A stretch of DNA of 64,000 bases from Acuticoccus sp963704595 (GCA_963704595.1 OY969922.1:248001-312000), one strand, 5' to 3'. Shown: positions 50,163 to 59,313, counted from the first letter of the stretch. The notes: a model not told the origin generated them from the sequence alone. Numbers and translations are program-made.

Positions 50163-52352
50163 ATGTCGGTCAGTCCATGTGCATCAAGGCTGGCGCGTGC
50201 CACGCTGTGTACGGTCGATCGGGAACGGACAGAGACCGGCTTGAAAAACGAAGTGCGCAAGCGGCCCGGCCGCCGGATCGAGCAAGCGTTCGTCCTGAAC
50301 ATCGTCGGCGCGGTGCTGATCGCTGTCGTGTTCGCGGTCATCACGGTCACGGCCCTCGTGTCCGCCGATGACGAGCTTGCCGAAACCTCGCTGCAGACCG
50401 CGCAGACCTGGGTCAATGCAGCGCTGGTGGATCGCCCCGCGATGACGCGCGTCATGGCCGGGCAGGACATCGACGAGGCCGACCTTCTCTACCTGCGTAC
50501 CGCCGCTCTCGGTGGCGGCATCACCTACTTCAGCATTCATGGCCCCGACGGCACGATGCGGCTGAACGCGACGCTTGCCGACACCACGGCCGACTTCGAG
50601 GAAGACCGCAGGCCGCACCCGATCATGCCGGACTGGGAAATCCCGCCGGTGGTGTTCCAGGGAACGCCCACGCTCAAGCTGACGGAGGAGAAACGGGACG
50701 ACGAGGCGGTCGTCGTGGCGAGCGCGTTCGTGCCGGTGATGGAGGGGGGCACGCTGGTCGGCGTCGCCGGCGTGATCCTCGACCAGACGCAGGCCGCAGA
50801 GATCTACGCGGAGGAGGCGCGGGGCTCGATCCTTTTCAGCGCCATCATGGCGACCCTCGCGCTGCTGACCTCGGCGGCGACGGGCTATCTCATCCTCGCC
50901 CAGCGCCGCAGCGAGCGGACCATCCGCTTCATGGCGCACCATGATCCCCTGACCGGCGTCGCCAACCGCAACCTCTTCAACAGCGCGCTCAGCGCCGCAA
51001 TCGCGGAGACCGGGCGGGACGGCAGCACCCTCGCCCTCCACCTCATCGACCTCGACAAGTTCAAGGCCGTCAACGACACGCTCGGCCATGACGCCGGCGA
51101 CGCGCTGCTGCGCGACGTGTGCTCCCGTATCGGCCGCCACATCCGTGCCGGAGACCTTCTCGCCCGGCTCGGCGGCGACGAGTTCGCCGTGATCCAGAAG
51201 GGCGTGACCAACCCCAGGCAGGTGCAAACGCTGGCCGAGCGGATGCTGTCAGCCGTGACCGGGATCGACCGGGTCGACGAGGTGCCGATGGGGGTCAGCG
51301 CCAGCATCGGCATCGCGATGGTGCCCGAGCACGCGTCAGACATCGCCGACCTGCAGAAATGCGCCGACGTCGCGCTCTACCGCGCAAAGGAAAACGGGCG
51401 CGCGCAGGCGGCTGTGTACCAGCCCGGCATGGACGACGAGCTCCGCGTCCGCAACATGCTGCGGCAGCTGCTCCGCCACTCCGCCGACGCCGGCACGTTC
51501 GAGCTCAACTACCAGCCGATCCACGACACGCGGACGGGCGCGCTCGCTGGCTTCGAGGCGCTGCTGCGCCTCCCGGCGACCGGGGAGAAGCCGATCGCAC
51601 CCAGCGTCTTCATCCCGATCGCCGAGGACATGGGCCTCACCCCGCGGATTGGCGCCTGGGTCCTGAAGGAAGCCTGCAACGCCGCCGCCGGCTGGCCGCG
51701 CGACCTAACCGTCTCGGTCAACCTGTCGGCGCAGCAGTTCGAGTCCGACATCGTCGGCGACGTGAGGGCCGCGCTCGCCGGATCCGGCCTCGAAGGCTCC
51801 CGCCTCGAACTCGAGATCACCGAGAGCCTCTTCATCCGCGAACCGGGCCCGTTCCTCGAGAAGCTGCACCAGTTGAAGGCCCTCGGCACGCGGATCGTTA
51901 TGGACGATTTCGGCACCGGCTACTCCAGCCTCAACTACCTTTGGATGTTCCCGTTCGACAAGGTGAAGGTCGACCGGACCTGTTTCCTTGCGCTCGACGA
52001 GAACGACAAGGTCGCCCATGTCCTGCGCACCATCGCAGCGCTCGGATCGGCGATGAACCTCCGCCTCACCGCCGAGGGCGTCGAGACCGAAGCGCAGCAC
52101 GATTTCGCGCTCCAGGCAGGGTACGACGAGATCCAGGGCTTCCTCTTCAGCCGTCCGATGGACGAGGGCGCGGTCGCCGGATACATCGCCGCCAGCACGC
52201 GGCCGGGCGGGGCCGCCGCGCGAGAGGTTGCCCGGGTGGATGCCACGCGCGCAGGCGCCGGAGCGGGTGCCGCGGCAGCCGGTGTGGCGGAGATGTCGCA
52301 ACCTCCCGGCGACCCGAGCCCCACGCCAATGCGCACCCCTCGCGCCGTTTGA
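50163..52352 (+). CDS. GGDEF-EAL cyclic di-GMP protein with periplasmic sensor
   Basis: Membrane protein of 729 residues. A TM helix at about 42-64 is followed by a periplasmic sensing region (about 65-225) and a second TM helix at about 228-250. GGDEF domain with an intact RLGGDEFAV, then an EAL domain with all catalytic residues (GFEALLR, SVNLSAQQFE, ELEITESLF, MDDFGTGYSSLNYL, KVDRTCF, AEGVETEAQ). It could both make and break cyclic di-GMP. The C-terminal 50 residues are Ala/Gly-rich and disordered. The start is uncertain: ATG 50163, or a TTG or GTG near 50240-50260. Confidence 0.88.
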   Translation: MSVSPCASRLARATLCTVDRERTETGLKNEVRKRPGRRIEQAFVLNIVGAVLIAVVFAVITVTALVSADDELAETSLQTAQTWVNAALVDRPAMTRVMAGQDIDEADLLYLRTAALGGGITYFSIHGPDGTMRLNATLADTTADFEEDRRPHPIMPDWEIPPVVFQGTPTLKLTEEKRDDEAVVVASAFVPVMEGGTLVGVAGVILDQTQAAEIYAEEARGSILFSAIMATLALLTSAATGYLILAQRRSERTIRFMAHHDPLTGVANRNLFNSALSAAIAETGRDGSTLALHLIDLDKFKAVNDTLGHDAGDALLRDVCSRIGRHIRAGDLLARLGGDEFAVIQKGVTNPRQVQTLAERMLSAVTGIDRVDEVPMGVSASIGIAMVPEHASDIADLQKCADVALYRAKENGRAQAAVYQPGMDDELRVRNMLRQLLRHSADAGTFELNYQPIHDTRTGALAGFEALLRLPATGEKPIAPSVFIPIAEDMGLTPRIGAWVLKEACNAAAGWPRDLTVSVNLSAQQFESDIVGDVRAALAGSGLEGSRLELEITESLFIREPGPFLEKLHQLKALGTRIVMDDFGTGYSSLNYLWMFPFDKVKVDRTCFLALDENDKVAHVLRTIAALGSAMNLRLTAEGVETEAQHDFALQAGYDEIQGFLFSRPMDEGAVAGYIAASTRPGGAAAREVARVDATRAGAGAGAAAAGVAEMSQPPGDPSPTPMRTPRAV

Positions 52353-52456
52353 TACGGTCCTTAAACTCCCGTAGCGCATAGAATGATCGTCGATTGCCCA
52401 GGCCCCGCGTACGGTGGCCGGCGTCAGGCGTACGTTCAGTGTGGAGTGAGGGTTTC

Positions 52457-53746
52457 ATGGATCGGATCAAGATCACCGGCGGCGCGCCACTTGAAGGTGC
52501 GATCCCGATCTCGGGCGCCAAGAACGCCGCACTTCCGCTGATGATCGCCTCGCTCCTCACCGACGAGACGCTGACCCTCCAGAACGTCCCGCGCCTTGCC
52601 GACGTGCAGCGCCTGTTCGACATTCTCGCCAACCACGGCGTCGACACCTCGTTCCAGGGCAAGCGCAACGGGCAGGACCCGCTCGCCGGCCAGACCGTCG
52701 CGATGACCGCCCGCGCCATCGTCGACACCCGCGCGCCCTACGAGCTCGTCTCGAAGATGCGCGCCAGCTTCTGGGTCATCGGCCCGCTTCTGGCCCGCAT
52801 GGGCGAGGCGGTGGTCTCGCTCCCCGGCGGCTGCGCCATCGGCACGCGCCCGGTGGACTTCTTCATCGACGGTCTGCGTGCGCTGGGCGCCGAGATCGAC
52901 ATCGACGCCGGCTACGTGATCGCCCGCGCCAAGAACGGCCTCGTCGGCAACCGCGTCCGCTTCCCGCGCATCTCCGTCGGCGCGACCCACACCGTCATGA
53001 TGGCGGCGAGCCTTGCCCGCGGCGAGACGGTGATCGAGAATGCCGCGCGCGAGCCCGAGATCGTCAACCTCGCCGAATGCCTCATCGCGATGGGCGCGAA
53101 GATCGAAGGGCAGGGCACCTCGACCATCTTCATCGAGGGCGTGCCGCGCCTCCACGGCGCGCGCCACACCGTGCTGCCGGACCGGATCGAGGCCGGCACC
53201 TACGCCTTTGCCGCCGCGATGGCTGGCGGTGACGTGACGCTGGAAGGCGCCAGCGCCGAGCATCTGGAGCGGCCGATCGAGCTGCTGCGCCAGGCGGGCG
53301 CTGAGATCGACGTCACCAACCGCGGCATCCGCGTGCGCCGCAACGGCCACGGCATCGAGGCGGTGGATGCCGACACCGCCCCCTATCCCGGCTTCCCGAC
53401 CGACCTGCAGGCGCAGTTCATGGCGCTGATGACCAACGGCAAGGGCACCAGCCACATCACCGAGACGATCTTCGAGAACCGCTTCATGCACGTGCAGGAG
53501 CTCGCCCGCCTCGGCGCGAAGATCTCGCTCAACGGCCAGACCGCCACTGTCGAGGGCGTTTCCAAGCTCCGCGGTGCGCCTGTGATGGCGACCGACCTGC
53601 GCGCCTCCGTCAGCCTCGTCATCGCCGGGCTGGCCGCCGAGGGCGACACGGAAGTCAGCCGCATCTACCACCTCGACCGCGGGTTCGAGCACCTCGAGCA
53701 GAAGCTGTCGCGCTGCGGTGCACAGATCGAGCGCATCTCCGGCTGA
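52457..53746 (+). CDS. murA: UDP-N-acetylglucosamine 1-carboxyvinyltransferase MurA
   Basis: First committed enzyme of peptidoglycan synthesis, 429 residues, adding enolpyruvate to UDP-GlcNAc. Starts MDRIKITGGAPLEGAIPISGAKNA with the usual Lys and Asn. The catalytic Cys in GGCAIGTRPVD is present, so fosfomycin should bind. Also RIEAGTYAFAAAMAGG and TDLQAQFMAL. It begins the conserved housekeeping block. Confidence 0.97.
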   Translation: MDRIKITGGAPLEGAIPISGAKNAALPLMIASLLTDETLTLQNVPRLADVQRLFDILANHGVDTSFQGKRNGQDPLAGQTVAMTARAIVDTRAPYELVSKMRASFWVIGPLLARMGEAVVSLPGGCAIGTRPVDFFIDGLRALGAEIDIDAGYVIARAKNGLVGNRVRFPRISVGATHTVMMAASLARGETVIENAAREPEIVNLAECLIAMGAKIEGQGTSTIFIEGVPRLHGARHTVLPDRIEAGTYAFAAAMAGGDVTLEGASAEHLERPIELLRQAGAEIDVTNRGIRVRRNGHGIEAVDADTAPYPGFPTDLQAQFMALMTNGKGTSHITETIFENRFMHVQELARLGAKISLNGQTATVEGVSKLRGAPVMATDLRASVSLVIAGLAAEGDTEVSRIYHLDRGFEHLEQKLSRCGAQIERISG

Positions 53747-53875
53747 GCGGCCGGCGCGGGCCTCCCGCGCTCTCCCCACCCTCGCCTCGGGTGCGGGTGC
53801 GAAGCGTTCCGCCATCGCCAAAGGCGTTTCGTCTGCTATGTGTCGTCTCGCAAGCAAACGCCGGATGGACGACCG

Positions 53876-54337
53876 ATGCCTGAGACCAGACCGCTGAAAC
53901 TGGCCGCTCTCGATGCTGAGGATCTCAGCGTCGTGTCCGCGCACGTGCAGGACGCGGTCGTGAAGGCAGCGGACATCCGCTGGTCACCGCAGACGGGCAC
54001 GTTCCTCATCCCGATGAACCGCTTCGCCTGGGAGGCGACGCAGACGCCCCGCAGCCGCGGTGCCGACCAGCGCCGCCGCGCCGTCCTCCATTTCGACCGG
54101 GTGCGCCGCGTGCGCGCTACCGGCGTCACGCCAGGCGACACCGAGGCGGTCGTCTCCATCCTCGCGATCACCTTCGCGCCGGACGCGCCGGAGTCCCCCT
54201 CCGGCACGGTCACGCTGGTGTGCGCGGGCGACGTTGCGTTCACCCTCGACGTCGAGTGCATCGAGGTCCGGCTGACGGACCTTGGCGCGGCGTGGAGTGC
54301 GTCCATGCGCCCCAAGCACCGCGCAGGCTCGGTGTGA
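53876..54337 (+). CDS. DUF2948 family protein
   Basis: A 153-residue protein of the alphaproteobacterial DUF2948 family, usually encoded next to murA. It starts LKLAALDAEDLSVVSAHVQDAVVK and contains FLIPMNRFAWE and AVLHFDRVRRVRATG. No signal peptide or TM helix. No known biochemical role. Confidence 0.9.
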   Translation: MPETRPLKLAALDAEDLSVVSAHVQDAVVKAADIRWSPQTGTFLIPMNRFAWEATQTPRSRGADQRRRAVLHFDRVRRVRATGVTPGDTEAVVSILAITFAPDAPESPSGTVTLVCAGDVAFTLDVECIEVRLTDLGAAWSASMRPKHRAGSV

Positions 54338-54350
54338 GTTGACAACTGCG

Positions 54351-54833
54351 ATGGCAGAAACCACCTCCACCCGCCGCCTGACCGCGGTCCTGTTCGACGA
54401 CCGATCCATCGAGCGCGGCACGCCCGAGGTCGAGCACGAGCGCGCCATCGCGATCTACGACCTCCTCGAGGAGAACGTGTTCGACCCCGTCGGCGCACCG
54501 GACGGGCCTTACCGGCTGACGCTCTCCATCGTGGAGAATCGGCTCGTCTTCCATGTGGCGGACGAGAGCGACACGCAGCTCATCACGCACATCCTCTCGC
54601 TGTCGCCGCTCCGGAAGGTGGTGAAGGACTATTTCCTGATCTGCGAGAGCTACTTCTCGGCGATCCGCCAGTCCGCCCCGGCGCAGATCGAGGCGATCGA
54701 CATGGGCCGCCGCGGCGTCCACGACGAGGGCTCGCGCCTTCTGGCGGAGCGGCTGGAGGGCAAGATCGGCGTCGACCACGACACAGCGCGGCGGCTGTTC
54801 ACCCTCATCTGCGCCCTGCACTTCAAGGGCTGA
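54351..54833 (+). CDS. UPF0262 family protein
   Basis: A 160-residue protein of the UPF0262 family found in alphaproteobacteria. It contains ERAIAIYDLLEENVFDPVG, YRLTLSIVENRLVF, LSLSPLRKVVKDYFLICESY and HDEGSRLLAERLEGK. ATG 54351 lies 13 bases after the DUF2948 gene. In many relatives hisD stands between the two; here it does not. Function unknown. Confidence 0.9.
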   Translation: MAETTSTRRLTAVLFDDRSIERGTPEVEHERAIAIYDLLEENVFDPVGAPDGPYRLTLSIVENRLVFHVADESDTQLITHILSLSPLRKVVKDYFLICESYFSAIRQSAPAQIEAIDMGRRGVHDEGSRLLAERLEGKIGVDHDTARRLFTLICALHFKG

Positions 54834-54838
54834 CGCGG

Positions 54839-55258
54839 TTGGCGGCGCCGGGCTCGGTCCTTTTCGTGTGTCGCCACAACGCGATCCGCTCGCCGATGGC
54901 GGCGGCGCTCGCCCGCGCCGCCTTCCCCGGCATCTATTCGCGCTCGGCGGGGGTGGACGGCGGCCAGCCCGACCCCTTCGCCGCCGAGGTGATGGCCGAG
55001 AAGGGGCTCGACATCTCGCAGCGCCGGCCGCGGACGATGACCGAGCTCGCCGACACGGGGTTCGACCTCATCGTCACCCTCGCTCCTGAGGCGCACCACC
55101 ACGTCCTCAATCTGGCCCGCACCCAGTCCTTCGACGTCGAATACTGGCCAACACTCGATCCATCGTCTACTCAGGGCTCCAGAGCGCAAATTCTGGAGAG
55201 CTATCGTTCGTGCCGCGACGCCCTCGACGTCGCGATTCGCAGGAGGCTCGCAGGGTAA
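54839..55258 (+). CDS. Low-molecular-weight phosphotyrosine phosphatase-like protein
   Basis: A 139-residue protein with the phosphate-binding loop of the arsenate reductase/LMW-PTP fold (VCRHNAIRSPMA, CX5R-S) near the N-terminus. The general-acid Asp of LMW-PTP (DP near the C-terminus) may be that in WPTLDPSS. The start is probably TTG 54839, five bases after the UPF0262 stop, giving MAAPGSVLFVCRHN. It belongs to the conserved block upstream of infA. Confidence 0.85.
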   Translation: MAAPGSVLFVCRHNAIRSPMAAALARAAFPGIYSRSAGVDGGQPDPFAAEVMAEKGLDISQRRPRTMTELADTGFDLIVTLAPEAHHHVLNLARTQSFDVEYWPTLDPSSTQGSRAQILESYRSCRDALDVAIRRRLAG

Positions 55259-55425
55259 GCCCTGCGCCACGGCGGCGCGGCCCGGTCGGGGCTGCGGCAC
55301 CGCGGTATCCGCAATTCATCAGTCACCGGTCCGGCTGCATTTGACCGAGGCTGGAACAAATGCCGGCACGTTCCCACTTGTAGGGATTGCGTGTCTTAAC
55401 AACAGAGCGAGTCGACAAGGGCCAC

Positions 55426-55644
55426 ATGGCGAAAGAAGAAGTACTGGAATTCCCCGGGCAGGTGACTGAACTCCTGCCCAACGCAACCTTCCGGGTGAAA
55501 CTGGAGAACGAGCACGAGATCATCGCGCACACCGCAGGCCGCATGCGCAAGAACCGCATCCGCGTTCTCGCCGGCGACAAGGTGCTCGTAGAGATGACCC
55601 CGTACGACCTCACCAAGGGTCGCATCACCTATCGCTACAAATAA
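55426..55644 (+). CDS. infA: Translation initiation factor IF-1
   Basis: S1/OB-fold initiation factor of 72 residues, normal length, that binds the ribosomal A site. Starts MAKEEVLEFPGQVTELLPNA and ends VEMTPYDLTKGRITYRYK. The start is fixed by family length; an upstream in-frame codon at 55387 is ignored. Confidence 0.97.
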   Translation: MAKEEVLEFPGQVTELLPNATFRVKLENEHEIIAHTAGRMRKNRIRVLAGDKVLVEMTPYDLTKGRITYRYK

Positions 55645-55645
55645 G

Positions 55646-56287
55646 ATGGCGCGACCGCGCAAGAAGAACTCCGTCCTGGTCCTGGCGTCCGGCTCCCCGC
55701 GCCGGCTCCAGCTTCTGGAGCAGATCGGTTACGCTCCCGATCATCTCTCCCCTGCCGACATCGACGAGACGCCGCAGGAGAAGGAACGGCCCGACGCCTA
55801 CGCCGCCCGCATGGCCCGTGAGAAGGCGGCCGTGGGGCAGGCGCGCGTGCGCGAGACGATCGGCGCCGACAACACGTTCGTCCTCGCCGCCGACACCGTG
55901 GTCGCGGTCGGCCGGCGGATTTTGCCGAAGGCCGAGTCCTTCGAGATGGCCGACAAGTGCCTGCGCCAGCTTTCCGGCCGCAGCCACCGGGTGATGACGG
56001 CCGTGGTGGTGATCTCCGGCGGCAAGGCGCGCGAGCGGCTGGTCGAGACCAGGGTGAAGATGAAGCGCCTGTCCGAGCGCGACATCGCCGACTACCTCGC
56101 CACCGGCGAATGGGAAGGCAAGGCAGGCGGCTACGCCATCCAGGGCCGCGCCGGCGCCTTCGTGACCCAGCTCGTCGGCTCCTACGCAGCCGTGGTCGGC
56201 CTGCCGCTCTACGAGACCGAGCAGCTTCTGGTCGGCAGCGGCTTCCGGCGGGACGACGCGGCTGCGGCGGCCGAAACCATCCTGTGA
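55646..56287 (+). CDS. maf: Maf-like nucleoside triphosphate pyrophosphatase
   Basis: House-cleaning pyrophosphatase that hydrolyses non-canonical or dTTP/UTP-type nucleotides, 213 residues. Motifs: LASGSPRRLQLLEQIG, the ADTVVAVGRRILPKA active region, and the KAGGYAIQGRAGAFV loop. Starts one base after the infA stop; stop overlaps yacG. Confidence 0.93.
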   Translation: MARPRKKNSVLVLASGSPRRLQLLEQIGYAPDHLSPADIDETPQEKERPDAYAARMAREKAAVGQARVRETIGADNTFVLAADTVVAVGRRILPKAESFEMADKCLRQLSGRSHRVMTAVVVISGGKARERLVETRVKMKRLSERDIADYLATGEWEGKAGGYAIQGRAGAFVTQLVGSYAAVVGLPLYETEQLLVGSGFRRDDAAAAAETIL

Positions 56288-56496
56288 GCGCCAGCGCACA
56301 ACCGCCGCGGCCGGGGGGCACCATCCCCCCGACCAAGCGCTGCCCGATCTGCGGCAAGCCTGCGCAGCACGAGACGCGCCCGTTCTGCTCCAAGCGCTGT
56401 GCCGACCTCGACCTGCACCGCTGGCTGGGCGGCCACTACGCGATTCCGGTGGTGGAAGAAGACGCCAGCGCCGAGCCCGGCAACGACGAGGACTGA
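56284..56496 (+). CDS. yacG: Zinc-binding DNA gyrase inhibitor YacG
   Basis: A 70-residue zinc protein. Four Cys ligands in CPICGKP and FCSKRCADLDLHRWL, the YacG signature. Start is GTG 56284 overlapping the maf stop (GTGA). In E. coli YacG binds GyrB and blocks gyrase. The acidic tail (EEDASAEPGNDED) is normal for the family. Confidence 0.92.
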   Translation: MSASAQPPRPGGTIPPTKRCPICGKPAQHETRPFCSKRCADLDLHRWLGGHYAIPVVEEDASAEPGNDED

Positions 56497-56750
56497 CACT
56501 CCCCGCGCGATCATCTGTGAACGGCGCTCACCCCAGGGTGGTACCGGCGGTCCATCGCGGCTACGGCTAAGGCCTCGCCCGGTGAGCCGACCGGCGGGCG
56601 AGAGGCGTCAGACGGGCCGGAAACGGGCCGCGTTGCATATGATCCTACCTGTGGATCGCCAAGATACTCGCGTGACGCGAATCAGACGTTAACCCAAAAT
56701 TTACCGCGTTGGCATTCATATGGGCCAGACCCGGAACCGGATTAACGCTC
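56497..56750. other. Gap before minC
   Basis: I looked for the tRNA gene that often follows yacG in related genomes and see none. The right part is AT-richer and likely holds the min operon promoter. Confidence 0.4.
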
Positions 56751-57590
56751 GTGCAACAAACGACCCCAACACAGCGATCGATTCGGTTTACTGGCCGGTC
56801 GTTCATGGCTTTCGTCCTCACGCCGATGCCACCGATCGCGGACTGGCTGGAAGAGTTCGACAGCTTCGCCAAGAGGAGCCCCGGCTTCTTCGCCGGCCGG
56901 CCGGTGGTGGTGGACATCTCGCACATGCCGCCGACGCGGCCCGACCTCGTCCACATGGTGACGGAGCTGAAGCGGCGCCACATCACCATCATGGGCCTCG
57001 ACGGGCGCACGCCGGGTGAACTCGGCGCCGATGCCCGCGGCCTGCCGCCGATCCTGACCGGCGGCAAGGAAATCGCGGCGCTCGCCGAGCTCGGCGCCAA
57101 GGCCGACGCCTTCGCGACGCCGGCGGAGGAAGCGCCTGCCGCCGAGCCTGCTCCGGCCGAAGAGGACGCCCCGCTCACCGCCGACGCCAAGCGCGAGATC
57201 GCGGAAGCCGCGCTCGCGGCCGTCGAAGAGGCGATGGGGCAGCCGGATTCGGAAACACTCATTCTCGACGAGCCGGTGCGGTCCGGCCAGTCGGTCGTCC
57301 ACCTCAAGGGCGACGTGGTGGTGATCGGCTCGGTGGCCTCCGGCTCCGAGATCGTCGCCGCCGGCTCAATCCATATCTACGGGGCGCTGCGCGGGCGGGC
57401 GATCGCCGGCTCGAACGGCGACCGCAGGGCGCGGATCTTCTGCAACGCGCTCCACGCCGAGCTCGTCGCGATCAACGGGCTCTACAAGACCAACGAAGAC
57501 CTGGAGGCGGCCTGCGTGGGCCGCTCGGTTCAGGCATGGCTCGACGGCGACGCCCTCAAGATGGCCGCCTTCAACGGAAAGGGATCGTAA
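56751..57590 (+). CDS. minC: Septum site-determining protein MinC
   Basis: FtsZ inhibitor of 279 residues that blocks division near the poles. The N-terminal domain starts SIRFTGRSFMAFVLTP; a Pro/Ala/Glu linker at about 120-150 leads to the C-terminal beta-helix domain (VVHLKGDVVVIGSVASGSEI, GSIHIYGALRGRAIAGSNGD). The proposed start is GTG 56751; a TTG at 56709 is an alternative. Directly followed by minD. Confidence 0.93.
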   Translation: MQQTTPTQRSIRFTGRSFMAFVLTPMPPIADWLEEFDSFAKRSPGFFAGRPVVVDISHMPPTRPDLVHMVTELKRRHITIMGLDGRTPGELGADARGLPPILTGGKEIAALAELGAKADAFATPAEEAPAAEPAPAEEDAPLTADAKREIAEAALAAVEEAMGQPDSETLILDEPVRSGQSVVHLKGDVVVIGSVASGSEIVAAGSIHIYGALRGRAIAGSNGDRRARIFCNALHAELVAINGLYKTNEDLEAACVGRSVQAWLDGDALKMAAFNGKGS

Positions 57591-58406
57591 ATGGCGAAAG
57601 TCCTGGTAGTCACGTCCGGCAAAGGCGGGGTCGGCAAGACGACTTCGACGGCGGCGCTCGGGGCGGCGCTGGCACAGACCGGCGCAAACGTCGCCATCGT
57701 CGACTTCGACGTGGGCCTTCGCAACCTCGACCTGGTGATGGGCGCCGAACGCCGCGTGGTGTTCGACCTCATCAACGTTATCCAGGGCGACGCGAAGCTC
57801 TCCCAGGCGCTGATCCGCGACAAGCGCGTGGACACCCTGCATCTCCTCCCCGCCAGCCAGACGCGCGACAAGGATGCGCTGACGGAAGAGGGCGTCGGCA
57901 AGGTGATGGACGAGCTGCGCGAGAAGTTCGACTACATCCTGTGCGACAGCCCGGCCGGCATCGAGCGCGGTGCGACGCTTGCCATGCGCCACGCCGACGT
58001 TGCGATCGTGGTGACCAACCCGGAAGTCTCGTCCGTCCGCGACTCGGACCGCATCATCGGGATGCTGGACTCCAAGACGCTGAAGGCCGAGCGCGACGAG
58101 CGGATGGAAAAGTACCTCCTCGTCACCCGCTACGACCCGATCCGGGCCGAGCGCGGCGAGATGCTGAAGGTCGACGACGTCCTGGAAATCCTCTCCATCC
58201 CGCTCATCGCGGTGGTGCCGGAGAGCCAGGACGTGCTGAAGGCCTCCAACCTCGGCATGCCGGTCACGCTGGGCTCGCCCCATTCGTCCGCTGCGAAGGC
58301 GTATCAGAACGCCGCGCGCCGGATCATGGGCGAGAACGTGACGGTGGAGATCCCCGCCGACCGCCGGGGACTGTTCGGCAAATTCTTCGCGAAGAGGGCG
58401 GCATGA
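57591..58406 (+). CDS. minD: Septum site-determining ATPase MinD
   Basis: Membrane-associated P-loop ATPase of 271 residues. Deviant Walker A VTSGKGGVGKTTSTA, Walker B VDFDVGLRNLDLV, and the C-terminal amphipathic helix RRGLFGKFFAKRAA for membrane binding. It oscillates with MinE and carries MinC. Starts at ATG 57591, immediately after the minC stop codon; an AAAGGGA ribosome binding site lies at the end of minC. Confidence 0.97.
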   Translation: MAKVLVVTSGKGGVGKTTSTAALGAALAQTGANVAIVDFDVGLRNLDLVMGAERRVVFDLINVIQGDAKLSQALIRDKRVDTLHLLPASQTRDKDALTEEGVGKVMDELREKFDYILCDSPAGIERGATLAMRHADVAIVVTNPEVSSVRDSDRIIGMLDSKTLKAERDERMEKYLLVTRYDPIRAERGEMLKVDDVLEILSIPLIAVVPESQDVLKASNLGMPVTLGSPHSSAAKAYQNAARRIMGENVTVEIPADRRGLFGKFFAKRAA

Positions 58407-58690
58407 ACCTGATCGAACTGTTTCGTCGGAAGCCGAACTCCGCGCCGGTGGCGCGGGAGCGGCTCCAGATCATTCTCGCGCACGAGCGCGCGGCGTCGGG
58501 CCAGTCCGACCTCTTGGTGACGCTGCGGGAAGAGATTCTCGCGGTGATCGCCAAGCACATGACCATCGAGCGCGACAAGGTTCACGTGAAGATGGATCGC
58601 GGCAGCGACATGTCGCTGCTGGAAGTGGACGTCGAGCTGCCGCTGCGCGACGAGAGCGGCGCGCCGCTGCGCCTCGCCGCCAACGGCTGA
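58403..58690 (+). CDS. minE: Cell division topological specificity factor MinE
   Basis: A 95-residue protein that stimulates MinD ATPase. Starts MNLIELFRRKPNSAPVARERLQ with the membrane-targeting helix, then the MinD-binding stretch LQIILAHERAAS. ATG overlaps the minD stop (ATGA). Slightly longer than E. coli MinE because of the C-terminal SGAPLRLAANG. Confidence 0.96.
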   Translation: MNLIELFRRKPNSAPVARERLQIILAHERAASGQSDLLVTLREEILAVIAKHMTIERDKVHVKMDRGSDMSLLEVDVELPLRDESGAPLRLAANG

Positions 58691-58732
58691 GGCTGGGCCG
58701 GCGACCGCCGGCGCAAGCCTCATGAGAACAAG

Positions 58733-58765
58733 CGAGCCGGGCGGCCTGAACCGCCCGGCTCGTTT
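58733..58765 (+). terminator. Rho-independent terminator of minCDE
   Basis: A twelve-base perfect stem CGAGCCGGGCGG/CCGCCCGGCTCG with a six-base loop followed by TTT. It lies between minE and a convergent gene and could serve both. Confidence 0.8.
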
Positions 58766-58772
58766 CGTATGA

Positions 58773-59018
58773 TCAGGAGTCGGCGGCCTTGCGGCCTTCG
58801 CGGACTTCCTTGATGGCGGCGTTGATGTAGTCGATCGCTTTCACGCGGTGGCCGCCCTTGTTCTTGGAAGCGGCCTCGAGCTCGGAGCGGGCCTCCTGAA
58901 GCAGGCTGATGGCGCGGTCCATGTGCGGCTGCGCGGCGAAGGCGGCGGTCGCGATCCCGCCAGCCAGCACGAAGGCGGACGCGGCGATGACGGTGTCGCG
59001 CTTGGTAACTTTCAGCAT
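58773..59018 (-). CDS. Small periplasmic helical protein, unknown
   Basis: An 81-residue secreted protein. A signal peptide ends near AFAAQ (about residue 29). The mature part is one amphipathic helical hairpin: MDRAISLLQEARSELEAA, then the turn NKGGHRVKAI and DYINAAIKEVREG. I have seen this KGGHR-type pattern in other small proteobacterial secreted proteins of unknown function. ATG 59018 is preceded by AAGGAG, which decides the start. Confidence 0.8.
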   Translation of the reverse strand: MLKVTKRDTVIAASAFVLAGGIATAAFAAQPHMDRAISLLQEARSELEAASKNKGGHRVKAIDYINAAIKEVREGRKAADS

Positions 59019-59103
59019 AATTAACTCCTTGGGCATGCGGCCGATTCAGCTATCGACGCGCTATGCCAATTTGGAGCACTGCGACGGAGTTGCAATCAAT
59101 CAC

Positions 59104-59171
59104 TTGACCTTTGTGTACGGCGGCACCTATTAAGGGGCGTTCACGGCGCGGGCTTCCGCGCCGTTTTGTTT
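59104..59171 (+). promoter_or_regulatory. Promoter and 5' hairpin of rpmJ
   Basis: TTGACC at 59104-59109 and TATTAA at 59128-59133 (18-base spacing) form a reasonable housekeeping promoter. A hairpin ACGGCGCGG/CCGCGCCGT (59143-59164) followed by TTTGTTTG begins just after the expected start of the transcript and 17 bases before the usual ribosome binding area. It looks like a terminator placed in the leader, so it may attenuate rpmJ. Confidence 0.45.
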
Positions 59172-59187
59172 GTTCACGGGGTCCGAC

Positions 59188-59313
59188 ATGAAGATCAAGA
59201 ATTCGCTGAAGGCCCTGATGCGCCGCGACCGCAACAACAAGCTGGTCCGCCGCCGGGGCCGTGTCTACATCATCAACAAGAAGGCACCGCGCTTCAAGGC
59301 ACGCCAGGGCTGA
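59188..59313 (+). CDS. rpmJ: 50S ribosomal protein L36
   Basis: A 41-residue protein, MKIKNSLKALMRRDRNNKLV to FKARQG. The usual zinc-binding Cys residues are missing, so this is the zinc-free C-minus form (YkgO-like) that is normal in alphaproteobacteria. Too short for many gene callers but unmistakable. Confidence 0.95.
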   Translation: MKIKNSLKALMRRDRNNKLVRRRGRVYIINKKAPRFKARQG

